DNA from: Actinacidiphila glaucinigra
GTDB lineage: Bacteria; Actinomycetota; Actinomycetes; Streptomycetales; Streptomycetaceae
DNA length: 64,000 nucleotides
Direction of reading: 5' to 3'
NCBI RefSeq assembly: GCF_900188405.1
Contig: NZ_FZOF01000007.1
Coordinates: 62,001 to 126,000 of the forward strand
The stretch's first letter is position 1. Every line of letters starts with the position of its first letter. Positions 23,553 through 31,575 of this stretch are shown one piece after another. Below the pieces are notes generated by a model that was not told where the DNA came from, made no database searches, and saw only the letters and a list, made by a program, of their open reading frames with translations. The translations under genes were made by a program, and so were the position numbers.

Positions 23553-24019
23553 GCGAGGCCGGGCATCTTGCGGAAGTCCCAGGAGACCACGGACTCCGGG
23601 GTCAGGCGGAGCCAGGCGTGGCGGCCGTCGTGGGGCATGGACTCCAGGCCGAAATTCTTGGCCGCGAACAGCCGCTCGACGACCTCCAGGCCGGGGTGGG
23701 GCTCGCCGGTGCGGGGCGCCTCGCCCACGAACTCGACGGTGCCGGAGAGCTCGACGCCGCGCAGGTCCCCGTACTCCGTGCCGTCGTCGACGACGACCGC
23801 GACGCGCGGGTCGCTTCGAAGGTCGGCCCAGCGGCGGCTGCGGACGATCGAGTACAGCCACAGGGAGGTGCCGTCCCAGACGAACCACAGGGCGCCCACG
23901 TGCGGGCGGCCGTCGGGCGAGACCGTGGCGACGCGGCAGGTGCGCTGCGCGCCGAGGAAGGCGTCGACCTCCTCGGCGGTCATCATGATCCGGCGTCCGC
24001 GGCGCTGTGCGACGGCCAT
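23549..24019 (-). CDS. PPOX-fold (F420- or FMN-binding) protein
   Basis: 156 residues: MTAEEVDAFLGAQRTCRVAT, VSPDGRPHVGALWFVWDGTS, LWLYSIVRSRRWADLRSDPR and VAVVVDDGTEYGDLRGVELS are the ordered strands of the split-barrel flavin-binding family that includes mycobacterial Rv1155-like F420-dependent proteins. Cofactor choice cannot be settled by eye. ATG 24019 has a GGGGG run upstream; longer in-frame starts would overlap the divergent isochorismatase-like gene. That gene begins 85 bp away, so the two may share a control region. This is the third PPOX-fold gene in 12 kb. Confidence 0.85.
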   Translation of the reverse strand: MAVAQRRGRRIMMTAEEVDAFLGAQRTCRVATVSPDGRPHVGALWFVWDGTSLWLYSIVRSRRWADLRSDPRVAVVVDDGTEYGDLRGVELSGTVEFVGEAPRTGEPHPGLEVVERLFAAKNFGLESMPHDGRHAWLRLTPESVVSWDFRKMPGLA

Positions 24020-24104
24020 GCGCACCCCCACTTCCCAGTCTGACGCTCCGTCAGATACGGTCGCTCGGGACGACGGTAGGGCACCCGCACGCGAGGGGGC
24101 AAGC

Positions 24105-24779
24105 ATGGCGGACGGCAATCGGCACCGGCGTCTCGACGCGCTCCTGACCCCCCGGTCCGCCGCCGTGCTCACCGTCGAGTGCCAGCGCGGGGTGGTCGGG
24201 CCCGGCGGCGCGCTGCCGGAACTCGCGGCCGCCGTACGCGCCTCCGGGGCGCTGGACGCCACCGCGCGGCTCGTCGCCGCCGCCCACGCGGCGGGCGCCA
24301 CCGTGGTGCACGCCGTCGCCGAACGGCGCGCCGACGGCCTCGGGTCCAGCCGCAACGCACGGATCTTCCGCGCCGCCGAGCGGCTGCCCGTCCTGCAGGT
24401 CGCCGGCACGCCCGCCGTCGAGGTCGCCGAGGAGATACCGGTCGGTGCCGGCGACTTCGTGGTGCGACGGCTGCACGGGCTGTCGCCGGTCGCCGGCACC
24501 GGCCTCGACGCCGTGCTGCGCAACCTCGGCGTGCGCACGGTCGTCGTCACCGGGGTGTCGGCCAACGTGGCCGTCCCCAACGCCGTCTTCGACGTGGTCA
24601 ACCTCGGCTACGAGGCGGTCGTGCCCGCCGACGCCATCGCCGGGGTGCCGCAGTCGTACACCGCCGACATGCTCCGGCACACCCTCGCGCTGGTCGCCAC
24701 GGTCACCACCGCCGACGAGGTGATCGGCAGCTGGGAACGGTCCGGGCCGGGTCCGGGGGACTCAGGCCAGGGCCACTGA
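24105..24779 (+). CDS. Isochorismatase/cysteine-hydrolase-fold protein lacking the catalytic triad
   Basis: 224 residues with the Rossmann-like fold of isochorismatase/nicotinamidase proteins (SAAVLTVECQRGVVG; AHAAGATVVHAVAE; LDAVLRNLGVRTVVVTGVSANV; DVVNLGYEAVVPADAIAG). The three canonical catalytic residues are all changed: the Asp of the first strand is Glu25, the Lys position is Arg (Arg121-Arg122), and the nucleophile Cys position is Ala156 (ANVAVPNAV instead of the usual N-V-C-V). Known hydrolysis chemistry is therefore unlikely. It may bind a ligand, or use different chemistry. GAGGGGG precedes ATG 24105. Its 3' end overlaps the Rieske gene by 18 bp, tail to tail. Confidence 0.85.
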   Translation: MADGNRHRRLDALLTPRSAAVLTVECQRGVVGPGGALPELAAAVRASGALDATARLVAAAHAAGATVVHAVAERRADGLGSSRNARIFRAAERLPVLQVAGTPAVEVAEEIPVGAGDFVVRRLHGLSPVAGTGLDAVLRNLGVRTVVVTGVSANVAVPNAVFDVVNLGYEAVVPADAIAGVPQSYTADMLRHTLALVATVTTADEVIGSWERSGPGPGDSGQGH

Positions 24780-25244
24780 GTCCCCCTCCACCTTGATGTT
24801 CGCCGCCGGGAGCGGCTGGGTCGCCGGGCCGTTGGCCACGCTGCCGTCCTTGATGCTGAACTTGCTGCCGTGGCACGGGCAGTTGATCGTGCCGCCCGCG
24901 ATCTCGTTGACGGCGCAGCCCTGGTGGGTGCAGATCGCGGAGAACGCCTTGAACGAGCCCTCCTCGGGCTGGCAGACGACGACCTTCTTGTCCGCGAAGA
25001 TCTTGCCGCCGCCGACCGGGATGTCCGAGGTCTTGGCCAGCGCCGCCTCGGCCCCGCCGCCGGCGGGCGCCGACCCCCCGGTCCCCTGGTCGCCGCCCTG
25101 CGGGGGCGCCGCGGGGCTGTAGGCGCCCGCGGAGTCGTTGGAGTCGCCGCAGGCGGCCAGCGCGGCCGCGAGCCCCGCCGCACCCACTCCGGCGACCACG
25201 GCGCGGCGGGTCGGAGCTCCTGCGATGCCAGTCGTCTCGGCCAT
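24762..25244 (-). CDS. Tat-exported Rieske [2Fe-2S] lipoprotein
   Basis: 160 residues. A twin-arginine signal (APTRRAVVAGVGAAGLAAAL) ends in a lipobox Cys (AAC, about Cys32). A Gly/Pro/Ala linker leads to a Rieske domain with both cluster motifs: CTHQGC and CPCHGS, each giving one Cys and one His ligand. The folded domain is exported with its cluster and anchored to the membrane outer face. Such small Rieske lipoproteins may shuttle electrons in the periplasm-like space; the partner is unknown and no oxidoreductase subunit is adjacent. It overlaps the end of the isochorismatase-fold gene. Confidence 0.9.
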   Translation of the reverse strand: MAETTGIAGAPTRRAVVAGVGAAGLAAALAACGDSNDSAGAYSPAAPPQGGDQGTGGSAPAGGGAEAALAKTSDIPVGGGKIFADKKVVVCQPEEGSFKAFSAICTHQGCAVNEIAGGTINCPCHGSKFSIKDGSVANGPATQPLPAANIKVEGDSVALA

Positions 25245-25556
25245 GCGTCACACATCCTGTTGCGTCGTCCGTTCCGGACCGCCGACCGGGGCCCGGGGGC
25301 GTGGGTCACGCCCTGCCCTGTCGTACGGGCCGGATGGGTGAGCCGTTCAACCATTCCCCGGGAATCTCACGAGGAGGCCAGTGCCGGGGCCGGAGTCCCC
25401 TCGACGCCCTTCACCCGGGGCGGGGGCATCGGATGGTCCGAGCACCGCTCGCGCAAGATGTCCGAGCGCGTGGAGGCCACGCGTTCGGCCTCCGGATCAA
25501 GAGGGCCGCCGATACGCTGGCCGCCCCCATCAAGCCTGTGGGACCTGGAGGTCTTC
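25245..25556. other. Intergenic region without a recognised gene
   Basis: 312 bp between the Rieske gene start and a small rightward gene. It should contain the promoters of both. GATACG near 25512 is a possible -10 for the small gene. I see no hairpin, RNA gene or convincing small ORF; open frames here lack a ribosome site. Confidence 0.4.
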
Positions 25557-25811
25557 ATGGCTGACGAGCCGCTCAAGGCGCACTTCGTGGCAGATCCCAT
25601 CGAGCTTCCCGACGGCCGGAGGGTCCAGGTGAGTGCGTACTCCGACGGGAGTATCCGCTTCCGGGTGGACGGACTTCCCTATGTCCTGACCGAGGCCTGT
25701 CTGAGTGGCAACCCGGAGAGGGACAAGGCGATCCTGAAGATTTCGCCGGGTAAGCAGGGCAGCGCCGCCGCGTACAACTACGTGGACGAGCTGAAGAGGA
25801 AACAGGGTTAG
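25557..25811 (+). CDS. Small conserved-looking protein of unknown function, 84 residues
   Basis: MADEPLKAHFVADPIELPDG opens a compact soluble protein with alternating beta-strands (RVQVSAYSDGSIRFRVDGLP) and a final helix (AYNYVDELKRKQG). GGAGG precedes ATG 25557 by 7 bp. Its G+C content is lower than its neighbours. A strong terminator follows within 10 bp, so it is a monocistronic unit. No family recognised. Confidence 0.75.
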   Translation: MADEPLKAHFVADPIELPDGRRVQVSAYSDGSIRFRVDGLPYVLTEACLSGNPERDKAILKISPGKQGSAAAYNYVDELKRKQG

Positions 25812-25820
25812 AAGCATGAA

Positions 25821-25856
25821 AGAGCCCCGGATCTCCGCCACAGAGATCGGGGCTCT
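25821..25856 (+). terminator. Strong hairpin terminator
   Basis: AGAGCCCCGGATCTC (25821-25835) pairs with GAGATCGGGGCTCT (25843-25856), a stem of about 14 bp with one bulge and a 7-nt loop, 9 bp after the small gene. Confidence 0.85.
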
Positions 25857-26056
25857 GGTGCGTCCGCCTGGGACGCAGAGGGGGTGTCCCCAGGGTACGG
25901 CGGATCGGCTCTCCGGGACCCGGAGCAGCGAGGTGCCGAGGCGATGCCGGTCCGCCGCCTGCCGTGCGGACAGCGCCCGGCCCACACCGCTCACGCTCGG
26001 GTTGCCCGAGACGTTGGGCGAGCCGGCCGTGGGAATGCTCCACCTCGGCCGACCAC

Positions 26057-26064
26057 AAGGAGGT
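26057..26064 (+). promoter_or_regulatory. Full-length Shine-Dalgarno sequence that fixes a GTG start
   Basis: AAGGAGGT is fully complementary to the 16S rRNA tail and lies 6 bp before GTG 26071, choosing this start over an in-frame ATG at 25816 inside the preceding terminator. Confidence 0.8.
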
Positions 26065-26070
26065 AACTCC

Positions 26071-26511
26071 GTGTTGTCCACGGTCACCACAATCGCAGGG
26101 TTGATCAGCTTGGTCGCGACCTTGGTCTTCGTAGGCATACAGACGCGGGCCGTGTCGCGACAGGTTCATATCGCGAACAACCTGAATGGCACGAATGGGC
26201 TCGACCTGTGCCTGAACAACGTGCGTGAGATCTACTTCAAAATGCTGGAGTACCCCGGGATGCGTGAGCACTTCTATGAGGACGTGCCGTGCCCGGCTGA
26301 CAGGGTGGAACGAGAGCGGGTGTTGCTGATCGCCGAGGCGCTGGCGGACGTGATCGAGACCGGTCTGGTGGCGACTCGCCGCATCCCCGAGACGGAGTCC
26401 TTCGAGGATTGGCGCGACTACTCCCGCTTCATTCGCGATCACAGTCCAGCCATCCGCGATCTGCTCGGCGAGCACCCCCTGTGGTGGCCCGAGCTGCGGA
26501 CGCTGGACTAG
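26071..26511 (+). CDS. Membrane-anchored protein of unknown function, 146 residues
   Basis: One N-terminal transmembrane segment (STVTTIAGLISLVATLVFVG, residues 3-22) followed by a cytoplasmic helical domain: IQTRAVSRQVHIANNLNGTN, LNNVREIYFKMLEYPGMREH, ERERVLLIAEALADVIETGL, WRDYSRFIRDHSPAIRDLLG. The layout resembles small DUF4760-like membrane proteins, but I cannot assign a family with confidence. Base composition is visibly more AT-rich than its neighbours (codons such as AAA, CAT, AAT), which hints at transfer. It has an ideal ribosome site. The HipA-like gene follows 118 bp downstream from its own promoter. Confidence 0.75.
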   Translation: MLSTVTTIAGLISLVATLVFVGIQTRAVSRQVHIANNLNGTNGLDLCLNNVREIYFKMLEYPGMREHFYEDVPCPADRVERERVLLIAEALADVIETGLVATRRIPETESFEDWRDYSRFIRDHSPAIRDLLGEHPLWWPELRTLD

Positions 26512-26617
26512 CTGCGGGAGGTTCAGGGCTGCCTCCCGGGCCTCCTCCTCGTCCCCGCAAGCGCTCCGCGCGCGACGCCGGAACCACGGCGGTCCGCGGC
26601 GGCGGGAGGCCGATCAT

Positions 26618-26629
26618 TAAGATGCGCCC
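26618..26629 (+). promoter_or_regulatory. -10 box for a leaderless HipA-like transcript
   Basis: TAAGAT (26618-26623) is followed by 6 nt and ATG 26630, with no Shine-Dalgarno sequence, the standard layout of a leaderless mRNA. Confidence 0.55.
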
Positions 26630-27448
26630 ATGGAGGAAGTGACAGGGATCCGCTACGTCACGCCGTTGCGTGAGGGCGGATCGGTGCCCGGTGTCGTCGA
26701 GGCCGACGACCTGGGGACGTACGTGGTGAAGTTCGTGGGTGCCGCACAGGGCCGCAAGGCGCTGGTGGCGGAGGTGATCGCGGGGGAGCTGGCCCGACGG
26801 CTGGGGCTGCGGGTGCCGCTGCTGGTGCGGTTCCAGTTCGACCCGGTGATCGGGCTGGGCGAGCCGGACCAGGAGATCCAGGACCTGCTGAAGGCCAGCG
26901 GCGGCCTCAACCTCGGCATGGACTTCCTCCCCGGCGCCCTCGGCTTCGACCCGCTCGTCTTCGAGGTGGAGTCCGCCGAGGCGGGGCGGATCGTGTGGTT
27001 CGACGCGCTCGTGGGCAACGTCGACCGCTCGTGGCGCAACCCGAACATGCTGGTCTGGCACCAGGACCTCTGGCTGATCGACCACGGCGCCTCGCTGATC
27101 TTCCACCACAACTGGAAGGGCGCCGACCAGGCCGCCGACAAGCCGTACGACGCCGCCGACCACGCGCTCGCCCGGTTCGCCCCGGACATCGAGTCCGCCG
27201 CCCGCGACCTCGCCCCGCGCGTGGACGAGGCGCTGCTGCGCGAGGTCACCGCCCAGATCCCCGACGAGTGGCTGGTGGACGAGCCCGGCTTCGCGGGCCC
27301 CGACGAGGTGCGACGCGCCTACGAGCGGGTGCTGCTGGCGCGCGCCGGCACCGTGGGGGAGCGGATCGTCCTCGCCCCGAAGCAGCAGGAGAAGCAGGCG
27401 CCGCCGGAGTGGCTGCGCACCTGGGTCGAGGGGAAGGCCGCCAAGTGA
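26630..27448 (+). CDS. HipA-like kinase-fold protein
   Basis: 272 residues. The N-lobe has VKFVGAAQGRKALVAEVIAG, with a candidate ATP-binding Lys, and ELARRLGLRVPLLV. The C-lobe has a HipA-type catalytic loop, FDALVGNVDRSWRNPNML, and a metal-binding segment, LWLIDHGASLIFHH. No HipB-like helix-turn-helix antitoxin is adjacent. Instead its TGA overlaps the GTG of a DUF3037 gene by 4 bp, so the two are translationally coupled, a pairing seen in many bacteria but without a proven role. Kinase activity is an inference from the motifs. The transcript appears leaderless. Confidence 0.85.
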   Translation: MEEVTGIRYVTPLREGGSVPGVVEADDLGTYVVKFVGAAQGRKALVAEVIAGELARRLGLRVPLLVRFQFDPVIGLGEPDQEIQDLLKASGGLNLGMDFLPGALGFDPLVFEVESAEAGRIVWFDALVGNVDRSWRNPNMLVWHQDLWLIDHGASLIFHHNWKGADQAADKPYDAADHALARFAPDIESAARDLAPRVDEALLREVTAQIPDEWLVDEPGFAGPDEVRRAYERVLLARAGTVGERIVLAPKQQEKQAPPEWLRTWVEGKAAK

Positions 27449-27837
27449 GCACGGCGAGCGGGCGCGATGTGTTCGAGTACGCGCTGGTGCGTGTGATGCC
27501 GCGGATCGAGCGCGGTGAGCTGATCAACGCGGGCGTGCTGGTCTACTGCCGGGCCAAGTCCTTCGTGGGCGCCCGGGTCCACCTGGACGAGACGCGGCTG
27601 CGCTGCCTCGACCCCGACGTGGACGTCGCCGGAGTGCGCGCCGCGCTGCGCGGGTACGAGGGCATCTGCGCGGGCGGCGAGCGGGCCGGGCAGGCGGCGG
27701 AGGACGATCCCGGGCGGCGGTTCCGGTGGCTGACGGCGCCCCGCAGCACCATCGTGCAGCCGGGCCCCATCCACACCGGGCTGACCGAGGACCCGGAGGC
27801 CGAGGTGGACCGTCTGCTGGATCTTCTGGTGCGGTGA
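27445..27837 (+). CDS. DUF3037 protein coupled to the HipA-like kinase
   Basis: 130 residues starting GTG 27445 within the stop of the HipA-like gene (GTGA overlap). DUF3037 signature: FEYALVRVMPRIERGELINA, GVLVYCRAKSFVGARVHLDE, then an Asp/Glu-containing helix (VAGVRAALRGYEGICAGG) and RFRWLTAPRSTIVQPGPIHT. No known activity. Strict coupling to the kinase-fold protein suggests a complex or a substrate/regulator relation. Confidence 0.85.
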   Translation: MSTASGRDVFEYALVRVMPRIERGELINAGVLVYCRAKSFVGARVHLDETRLRCLDPDVDVAGVRAALRGYEGICAGGERAGQAAEDDPGRRFRWLTAPRSTIVQPGPIHTGLTEDPEAEVDRLLDLLVR

Positions 27838-27858
27838 GCCACATCGGCGCGGTGGGCG

Positions 27859-27887
27859 TTGACACAGGGTCACTGCGCTCCTACGGT
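27859..27887 (+). promoter_or_regulatory. Promoter of the SDR pair
   Basis: TTGACA (27859-27864), 17 bp, TACGGT (27882-27887). It lies 70 bp before the first SDR gene, whose start has GAGGAGAGC upstream. Confidence 0.65.
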
Positions 27888-27956
27888 TTCGGCTACGGGA
27901 CGTACTAAGCGGTCGCTCACCTGCGCGACCGCTCCCCACAGGGCTGAGGAGAGCAG

Positions 27957-28718
27957 ATGTCGACCACCGAGCAGCGCGTAGCGATCGTGACAGGGGCGGC
28001 GCGCGGCATCGGCGCCGCCACCGCCGTGCGCCTGGCCGCGGAGGGCCGCGCCGTGGCCGTGCTGGACCTCGACGAGACCGCGTGCAAGGACACCGTCGAG
28101 CAGATCACCAAGGCGGGCGGCCGGGCCGTCGCCGTCGGTGCCGACGTCTCCGACGAGGAGCAGGTCGCGGCAGCGGTCGCGCGCGTCGCCGAGGAGCTCG
28201 GGGCGCCGACGATCCTCGTCAACAACGCCGGCGTGCTCCGCGACAACCTGCTGTTCAAGATGAGCGCGGCCGACTGGGACACGGTCATGAACGTGCACCT
28301 GCGCGGCGCCTTCCTGATGACCCGCGCCGTCCAGAAGCACATGGTGGACGCGAAGTTCGGCCGCGTGGTCAACCTGTCCTCCTCCTCCGCCCTCGGCAAC
28401 CGGGGCCAGGCCAACTACTCCGCCGCCAAGGCGGGCCTGCAGGGCTTCACCAAGACCCTCGCGCACGAACTCGGCAAGTTCGGCGTCACCGCCAACGCCG
28501 TCGCCCCCGGCTTCATCGTCACCGACATGACGGCCGCCACCGCCGCCCGCATCGGCATGGGCTTCGAGGAGTTCCAGGCCGCGGCCGCCACCCAGATCCC
28601 GGTGCAGCGCGTCGGCAACCCGGACGACGTCGCCAACGCCATCGCCTTCTTCACCGGCGACGCCGCGGGATTTGTCTCCGGACAGGTGCTGTACGTGGCC
28701 GGCGGCCCGCTCGACTGA
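27957..28718 (+). CDS. fabG: 3-oxoacyl-ACP reductase-type short-chain dehydrogenase (FabG-like)
   Basis: 253 residues. SDR motifs: GAARGIGAA for NAD(P) binding (about residues 14-22), NNAG (LVNNAGVL), catalytic Ser in NLSSSSALGNRGQ, and Tyr/Lys in YSAAKAGLQGF. The closing VSGQVLYVAGGPLD is FabG-like. It reduces a 3-ketoacyl group, or a related ketone, with NADPH in the cytoplasm. It is followed 22 bp later by another SDR, probably in one operon from the TTGACA/TACGGT promoter. Streptomyces carry many FabG paralogues, so a role in primary fatty-acid synthesis is not certain. Confidence 0.85.
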   Translation: MSTTEQRVAIVTGAARGIGAATAVRLAAEGRAVAVLDLDETACKDTVEQITKAGGRAVAVGADVSDEEQVAAAVARVAEELGAPTILVNNAGVLRDNLLFKMSAADWDTVMNVHLRGAFLMTRAVQKHMVDAKFGRVVNLSSSSALGNRGQANYSAAKAGLQGFTKTLAHELGKFGVTANAVAPGFIVTDMTAATAARIGMGFEEFQAAAATQIPVQRVGNPDDVANAIAFFTGDAAGFVSGQVLYVAGGPLD

Positions 28719-28740
28719 CCCGCGACAGGAGACCCGCATC

Positions 28741-29502
28741 ATGAGCACCCAGCCCGAGAACGGCCGCGTCGCGATCGTCACCGGAGCCAGCCGCGGCATC
28801 GGCTACGGCATCGCCGAGGCCCTGGTCGCCCGCGGCGACCGCGTCGTCATCACCGGCCGCAACGAGGAGGCGCTGAAGGAGGCCGTCGAACGCCTCGGCG
28901 CCGACCGGGCCCTCGGCGTGGCCGGCAAGGCCCACGACGAGGCGCACCAGGCCGAGGTCGTCGAGCGCACGATGGAGGCCTTCGGCCGCGTCGACTACCT
29001 CGCCAACAACGCGGGCACGAACCCGGTCTTCGGCCCGCTCGCCGAACTCGACCTCGGCGTCGCCCGCAAGGTCTTCGAGACCAACGTCGTCTCCGCGCTC
29101 GGCTTCGCCCAGCAGACCTACAAGGCGTGGATGAAGGAGAACGGCGGCGCGATCGTCAACATCGCCTCCATCGCGGGCATCAGCGCCTCCCCGTTCATCG
29201 GCGCGTACGGCATGAGCAAGGCCGCGATGGTCAACCTCACGCTGCAGCTCGCCTCCGAGATGGCGCCCGGCGTCCGCGCCAACGCCATCGCCCCCGCGGT
29301 CGTCAAGACCAGGTTCGCCTCCGCCCTCTACGAGGGCCGCGAGGAGCAGGCCGCGTCCGCGTACCCGCTGGGCCGGCTCGGCGTGCCCGAGGACATCGGC
29401 GGCGCCGCCGCCTTCCTGCTCTCGGACGCGGCGGCCTGGATCACCGGCCAGACCCTGGTCGTGGACGGCGGCATCTTCCTCAACGCCGGCGTCGGCGCCT
29501 GA
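28741..29502 (+). CDS. Short-chain dehydrogenase/reductase
   Basis: 253 residues, start ATG 28741 after ACAGGAGAC. Motifs: GASRGIGYG, NNAG (LANNAGTNPVFGPL), Ser in NIASIAGISASP, and Tyr/Lys in YGMSKAAMVNLT. The end is ITGQTLVVDGGIFLNAG. It is a classical SDR, probably acting on a ketone or alcohol with NADP(H). Second gene of a two-gene operon closed by a perfect terminator. Both reductases may act on the same metabolite in sequence; substrate unknown. Confidence 0.88.
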   Translation: MSTQPENGRVAIVTGASRGIGYGIAEALVARGDRVVITGRNEEALKEAVERLGADRALGVAGKAHDEAHQAEVVERTMEAFGRVDYLANNAGTNPVFGPLAELDLGVARKVFETNVVSALGFAQQTYKAWMKENGGAIVNIASIAGISASPFIGAYGMSKAAMVNLTLQLASEMAPGVRANAIAPAVVKTRFASALYEGREEQAASAYPLGRLGVPEDIGGAAAFLLSDAAAWITGQTLVVDGGIFLNAGVGA

Positions 29503-29536
29503 GGTTCGTGCCCGCCGGGACCCCGGTGCGCACCCT

Positions 29537-29575
29537 CCCCGGTGCCGGCCGCCGAAGCGGCGGCCGGCACCGGGG
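29537..29575 (+). terminator. Perfect hairpin terminator of the SDR operon
   Basis: CCCCGGTGCCGGCCGCC (29537-29553) pairs exactly with GGCGGCCGGCACCGGGG (29559-29575), 5-nt loop. Confidence 0.9.
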
Positions 29576-29678
29576 ATGAGCGCGTCGCCCGGTCCGGCGG
29601 ACCCCCGGCCGGGCGGATTGTCAGTGCGGAACGGTACGTTCGTCCCCAGTAACGGATCGCGTACCGGAGGTTCCCGAC

Positions 29679-30359
29679 GTGCCCATCACGCTGCCCGAGT
29701 CCTGGCAGGCCGTCCTCGGTGAGGAGCTGGAGAAGCCCTACTTCACCCAGCTGACCGAGTTCGTGGAGGAGGAGCGCGGGAAGCACAAGGTGTTCCCGCC
29801 GCGCGAGCAGGTCTTCGCGGCCCTGGAGGCCACTCCCTACGACAAGGTGAAGGTGCTGGTCCTCGGCCAGGACCCGTACCACGGCGAGGGCCAGGGGCAC
29901 GGCCTCTGCTTCTCCGTGCAGCCCGGCGTCAGGACGCCGCCCTCGCTGCGGAACATCTTCAAGGAGATGAAGGAGGAGTACGGCTACCCGGTCCCCGACA
30001 ACGGCTACCTGATGCCGTGGGCCGAACAGGGCGTGCTGCTGCTCAACGCGGTGCTGACGGTGCGCGAGGCGGAGGCCAACTCGCACAAGGGCAAGGGCTG
30101 GGAGAAGTTCACCGACGCGGTCATCAAGGCCGTCGCGTCCCGGCCCGATCCGGCGGTCTTCGTGCTGTGGGGCAACTACGCCAAGAAGAAGCTGCCGCTG
30201 ATCGACACCGAGCGGCACGCGGTCGTCCAGGGCGCCCACCCGTCGCCGCTGTCGGCCAAGCTCTTCCTCGGCAGCCGCCCCTTCACCCAGATCGACGAGG
30301 CGCTCAAGGCCCAGGGCCACGACCCGGTGGACTGGCGCATCCCGGACCTGGGCAAGTGA
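29679..30359 (+). CDS. ung: Uracil-DNA glycosylase, family 1
   Basis: 226 residues, a normal UNG length. The catalytic water-activating motif GQDPYHGEGQGHGLCFSV and the DNA-intercalation loop HPSPLSAK are intact. SLRNIFKEMKEEYG and GVLLLNAVLTVREAEANSHK are the other conserved segments. It removes uracil from DNA after cytosine deamination, starting base-excision repair, which matters in a G+C-rich genome. GTG start with GGAGG upstream. Monocistronic between two terminators. Confidence 0.97.
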   Translation: MPITLPESWQAVLGEELEKPYFTQLTEFVEEERGKHKVFPPREQVFAALEATPYDKVKVLVLGQDPYHGEGQGHGLCFSVQPGVRTPPSLRNIFKEMKEEYGYPVPDNGYLMPWAEQGVLLLNAVLTVREAEANSHKGKGWEKFTDAVIKAVASRPDPAVFVLWGNYAKKKLPLIDTERHAVVQGAHPSPLSAKLFLGSRPFTQIDEALKAQGHDPVDWRIPDLGK

Positions 30360-30363
30360 GGCC

Positions 30364-30410
30364 CGGCCCGGGCCGGGCGGCGCACGGGGGTCGTCGCCCG
30401 GCCCGGGCCG
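30364..30410. terminator. Bidirectional hairpin terminator
   Basis: CGGCCCGGGCCGGGCG (30364-30379) pairs perfectly with CGCCCGGCCCGGGCCG (30395-30410). It lies between the convergent ung and DinB genes and can end both. Confidence 0.85.
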
Positions 30411-30428
30411 AGGGGGGTGCTCGAGGCG

Positions 30429-30938
30429 TCAGTCGCCGGTGACCCCGTCGATGCGCTCGCGGATCAGGTCGGCGTGGCCGTTGTGGCGGGCGTACTCCTC
30501 GATCATGTGGACGTAGATCCAGCGCAGGGAGACCTCGTCCTTGCCGCGCCGCAGCCCGAGGTCGTCGAGCGACCGGCCGCGGGTCACCTCGCGGGCGTGC
30601 GCGATCTCGGCGCGCCAGGTGGCGAACGCCTCGGCGGTGTCGGCCCTGTCGAGGTCGTGGAACTCGCCGTCGGGGTCCTCCTCGGTGAGGTAGAGGGGCG
30701 GCGCGTCCTCCCCCGCGAACACGGTGCGGAACCAGCCCTGTTCGACGCCCGCCATGTGGCGGACCAGGCCCAGCAGGGTGAGGTCGGACGGGGGCGCGGC
30801 GGCCGTACGCAGTTGTTCCTCGTCCAGGCCGGCGCACTTCATCGCGAGGGTGTCGCGATGGAAGTCCAGCCAGCTCTCCAGCATGGTGCGCTCGTCGGCG
30901 ATGTAGGGCGGGTCGGTGCGCTCCGGTGACGTCGTCAT
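30429..30938 (-). CDS. DinB-family (DUF664) protein
   Basis: 169 residues from ATG 30938; ATG 30947 is in frame. Four-helix-bundle signature: [40 protein letters not shown], holding a metal-ligand His; and [20 protein letters not shown], with the His pair. The family includes metal-dependent thiol S-transferases using bacillithiol or mycothiol, so a mycothiol-linked role is possible in an actinomycete. It is followed by tetR upstream on the same strand (40 bp), so the two may be cotranscribed. Confidence 0.88.
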   Translation of the reverse strand: MTTSPERTDPPYIADERTMLESWLDFHRDTLAMKCAGLDEEQLRTAAAPPSDLTLLGLVRHMAGVEQGWFRTVFAGEDAPPLYLTEEDPDGEFHDLDRADTAEAFATWRAEIAHAREVTRGRSLDDLGLRRGKDEVSLRWIYVHMIEEYARHNGHADLIRERIDGVTGD

Positions 30939-30978
30939 GGCCGCCATGATGGCGGGGGCCTGTGACAGCGTCGACGCA

Positions 30979-31575
30979 TTAACCGCCGGAGCCGGCGCCG
31001 AGCATCCCCCGCAGCAGGTCGGCCGCCCCCGCCCGCAACTCGGCCTCGGGCGGCGGCGACGCGGAGCCCGCGCCGGCGACGGAGTGGAACAGGACGCCGT
31101 CGCACCACGCGATGAGGGACCGGGCGTGGCGCTCCGGCTCGGCGGAGCCCGCGGCGCGCAGCATCGTCTCCAGCTGTTCGCGGAAGACGCGGCCCGCGGT
31201 GTCGTAGACCACGCGCAACTCGGGGCGCCGGGTGGCCTCCAGGGCGAGCTCCAGCCGGGCGCGGGTGAGGTCGCGGGCCTCGGTGACCGAGCGGTGCAGG
31301 AAGAACGCGAGCAGCGCCGCGAGGCCCTCGGGTCCCGGCGCGGGCTCGGGGGTCCCGGAGGCGTAGGCGGTCTGCGACTCGCGGAGGGCCAGCCTGTGGA
31401 CCGCCGCCTCCAGCAGGGCCGCCCGGGTCCGGGCGTGGTTGGACGTCGAGCCCTGCGGCAGACCGGCCGCCTCGTCGACCGCACGGTGGGTCAGCCCCCG
31501 CATCCCGCGCTCCGCGAGCAGCGCGAGTGCGGTGTCGGCGATCAGCTCGGCCCGGGACGTCTGCGCGGTGCTCAT
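30979..31575 (-). CDS. TetR-family repressor
   Basis: 198 residues. N-terminal helix-turn-helix ([40 protein letters not shown]) and a helical ligand domain ([38 protein letters not shown]). Divergent from an FAD monooxygenase. Two palindromic sites in front of that gene are the likely operators, so this protein probably represses the monooxygenase until a small aromatic or hydrophobic ligand arrives. Ligand not known. Confidence 0.88.
   Translation of the reverse strand: MSTAQTSRAELIADTALALLAERGMRGLTHRAVDEAAGLPQGSTSNHARTRAALLEAAVHRLALRESQTAYASGTPEPAPGPEGLAALLAFFLHRSVTEARDLTRARLELALEATRRPELRVVYDTAGRVFREQLETMLRAAGSAEPERHARSLIAWCDGVLFHSVAGAGSASPPPEAELRAGAADLLRGMLGAGSGG

Noticed and set aside
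26630..27837. A classical HipBA toxin-antitoxin pair
   Set aside because: There is no HipB-like helix-turn-helix protein next to the kinase; the partner is DUF3037.
27957..29502. The two SDR genes as part of a polyketide or fatty-acid synthesis cluster
   Set aside because: No ketosynthase, acyltransferase or carrier-protein gene is nearby; they form a closed two-gene operon.
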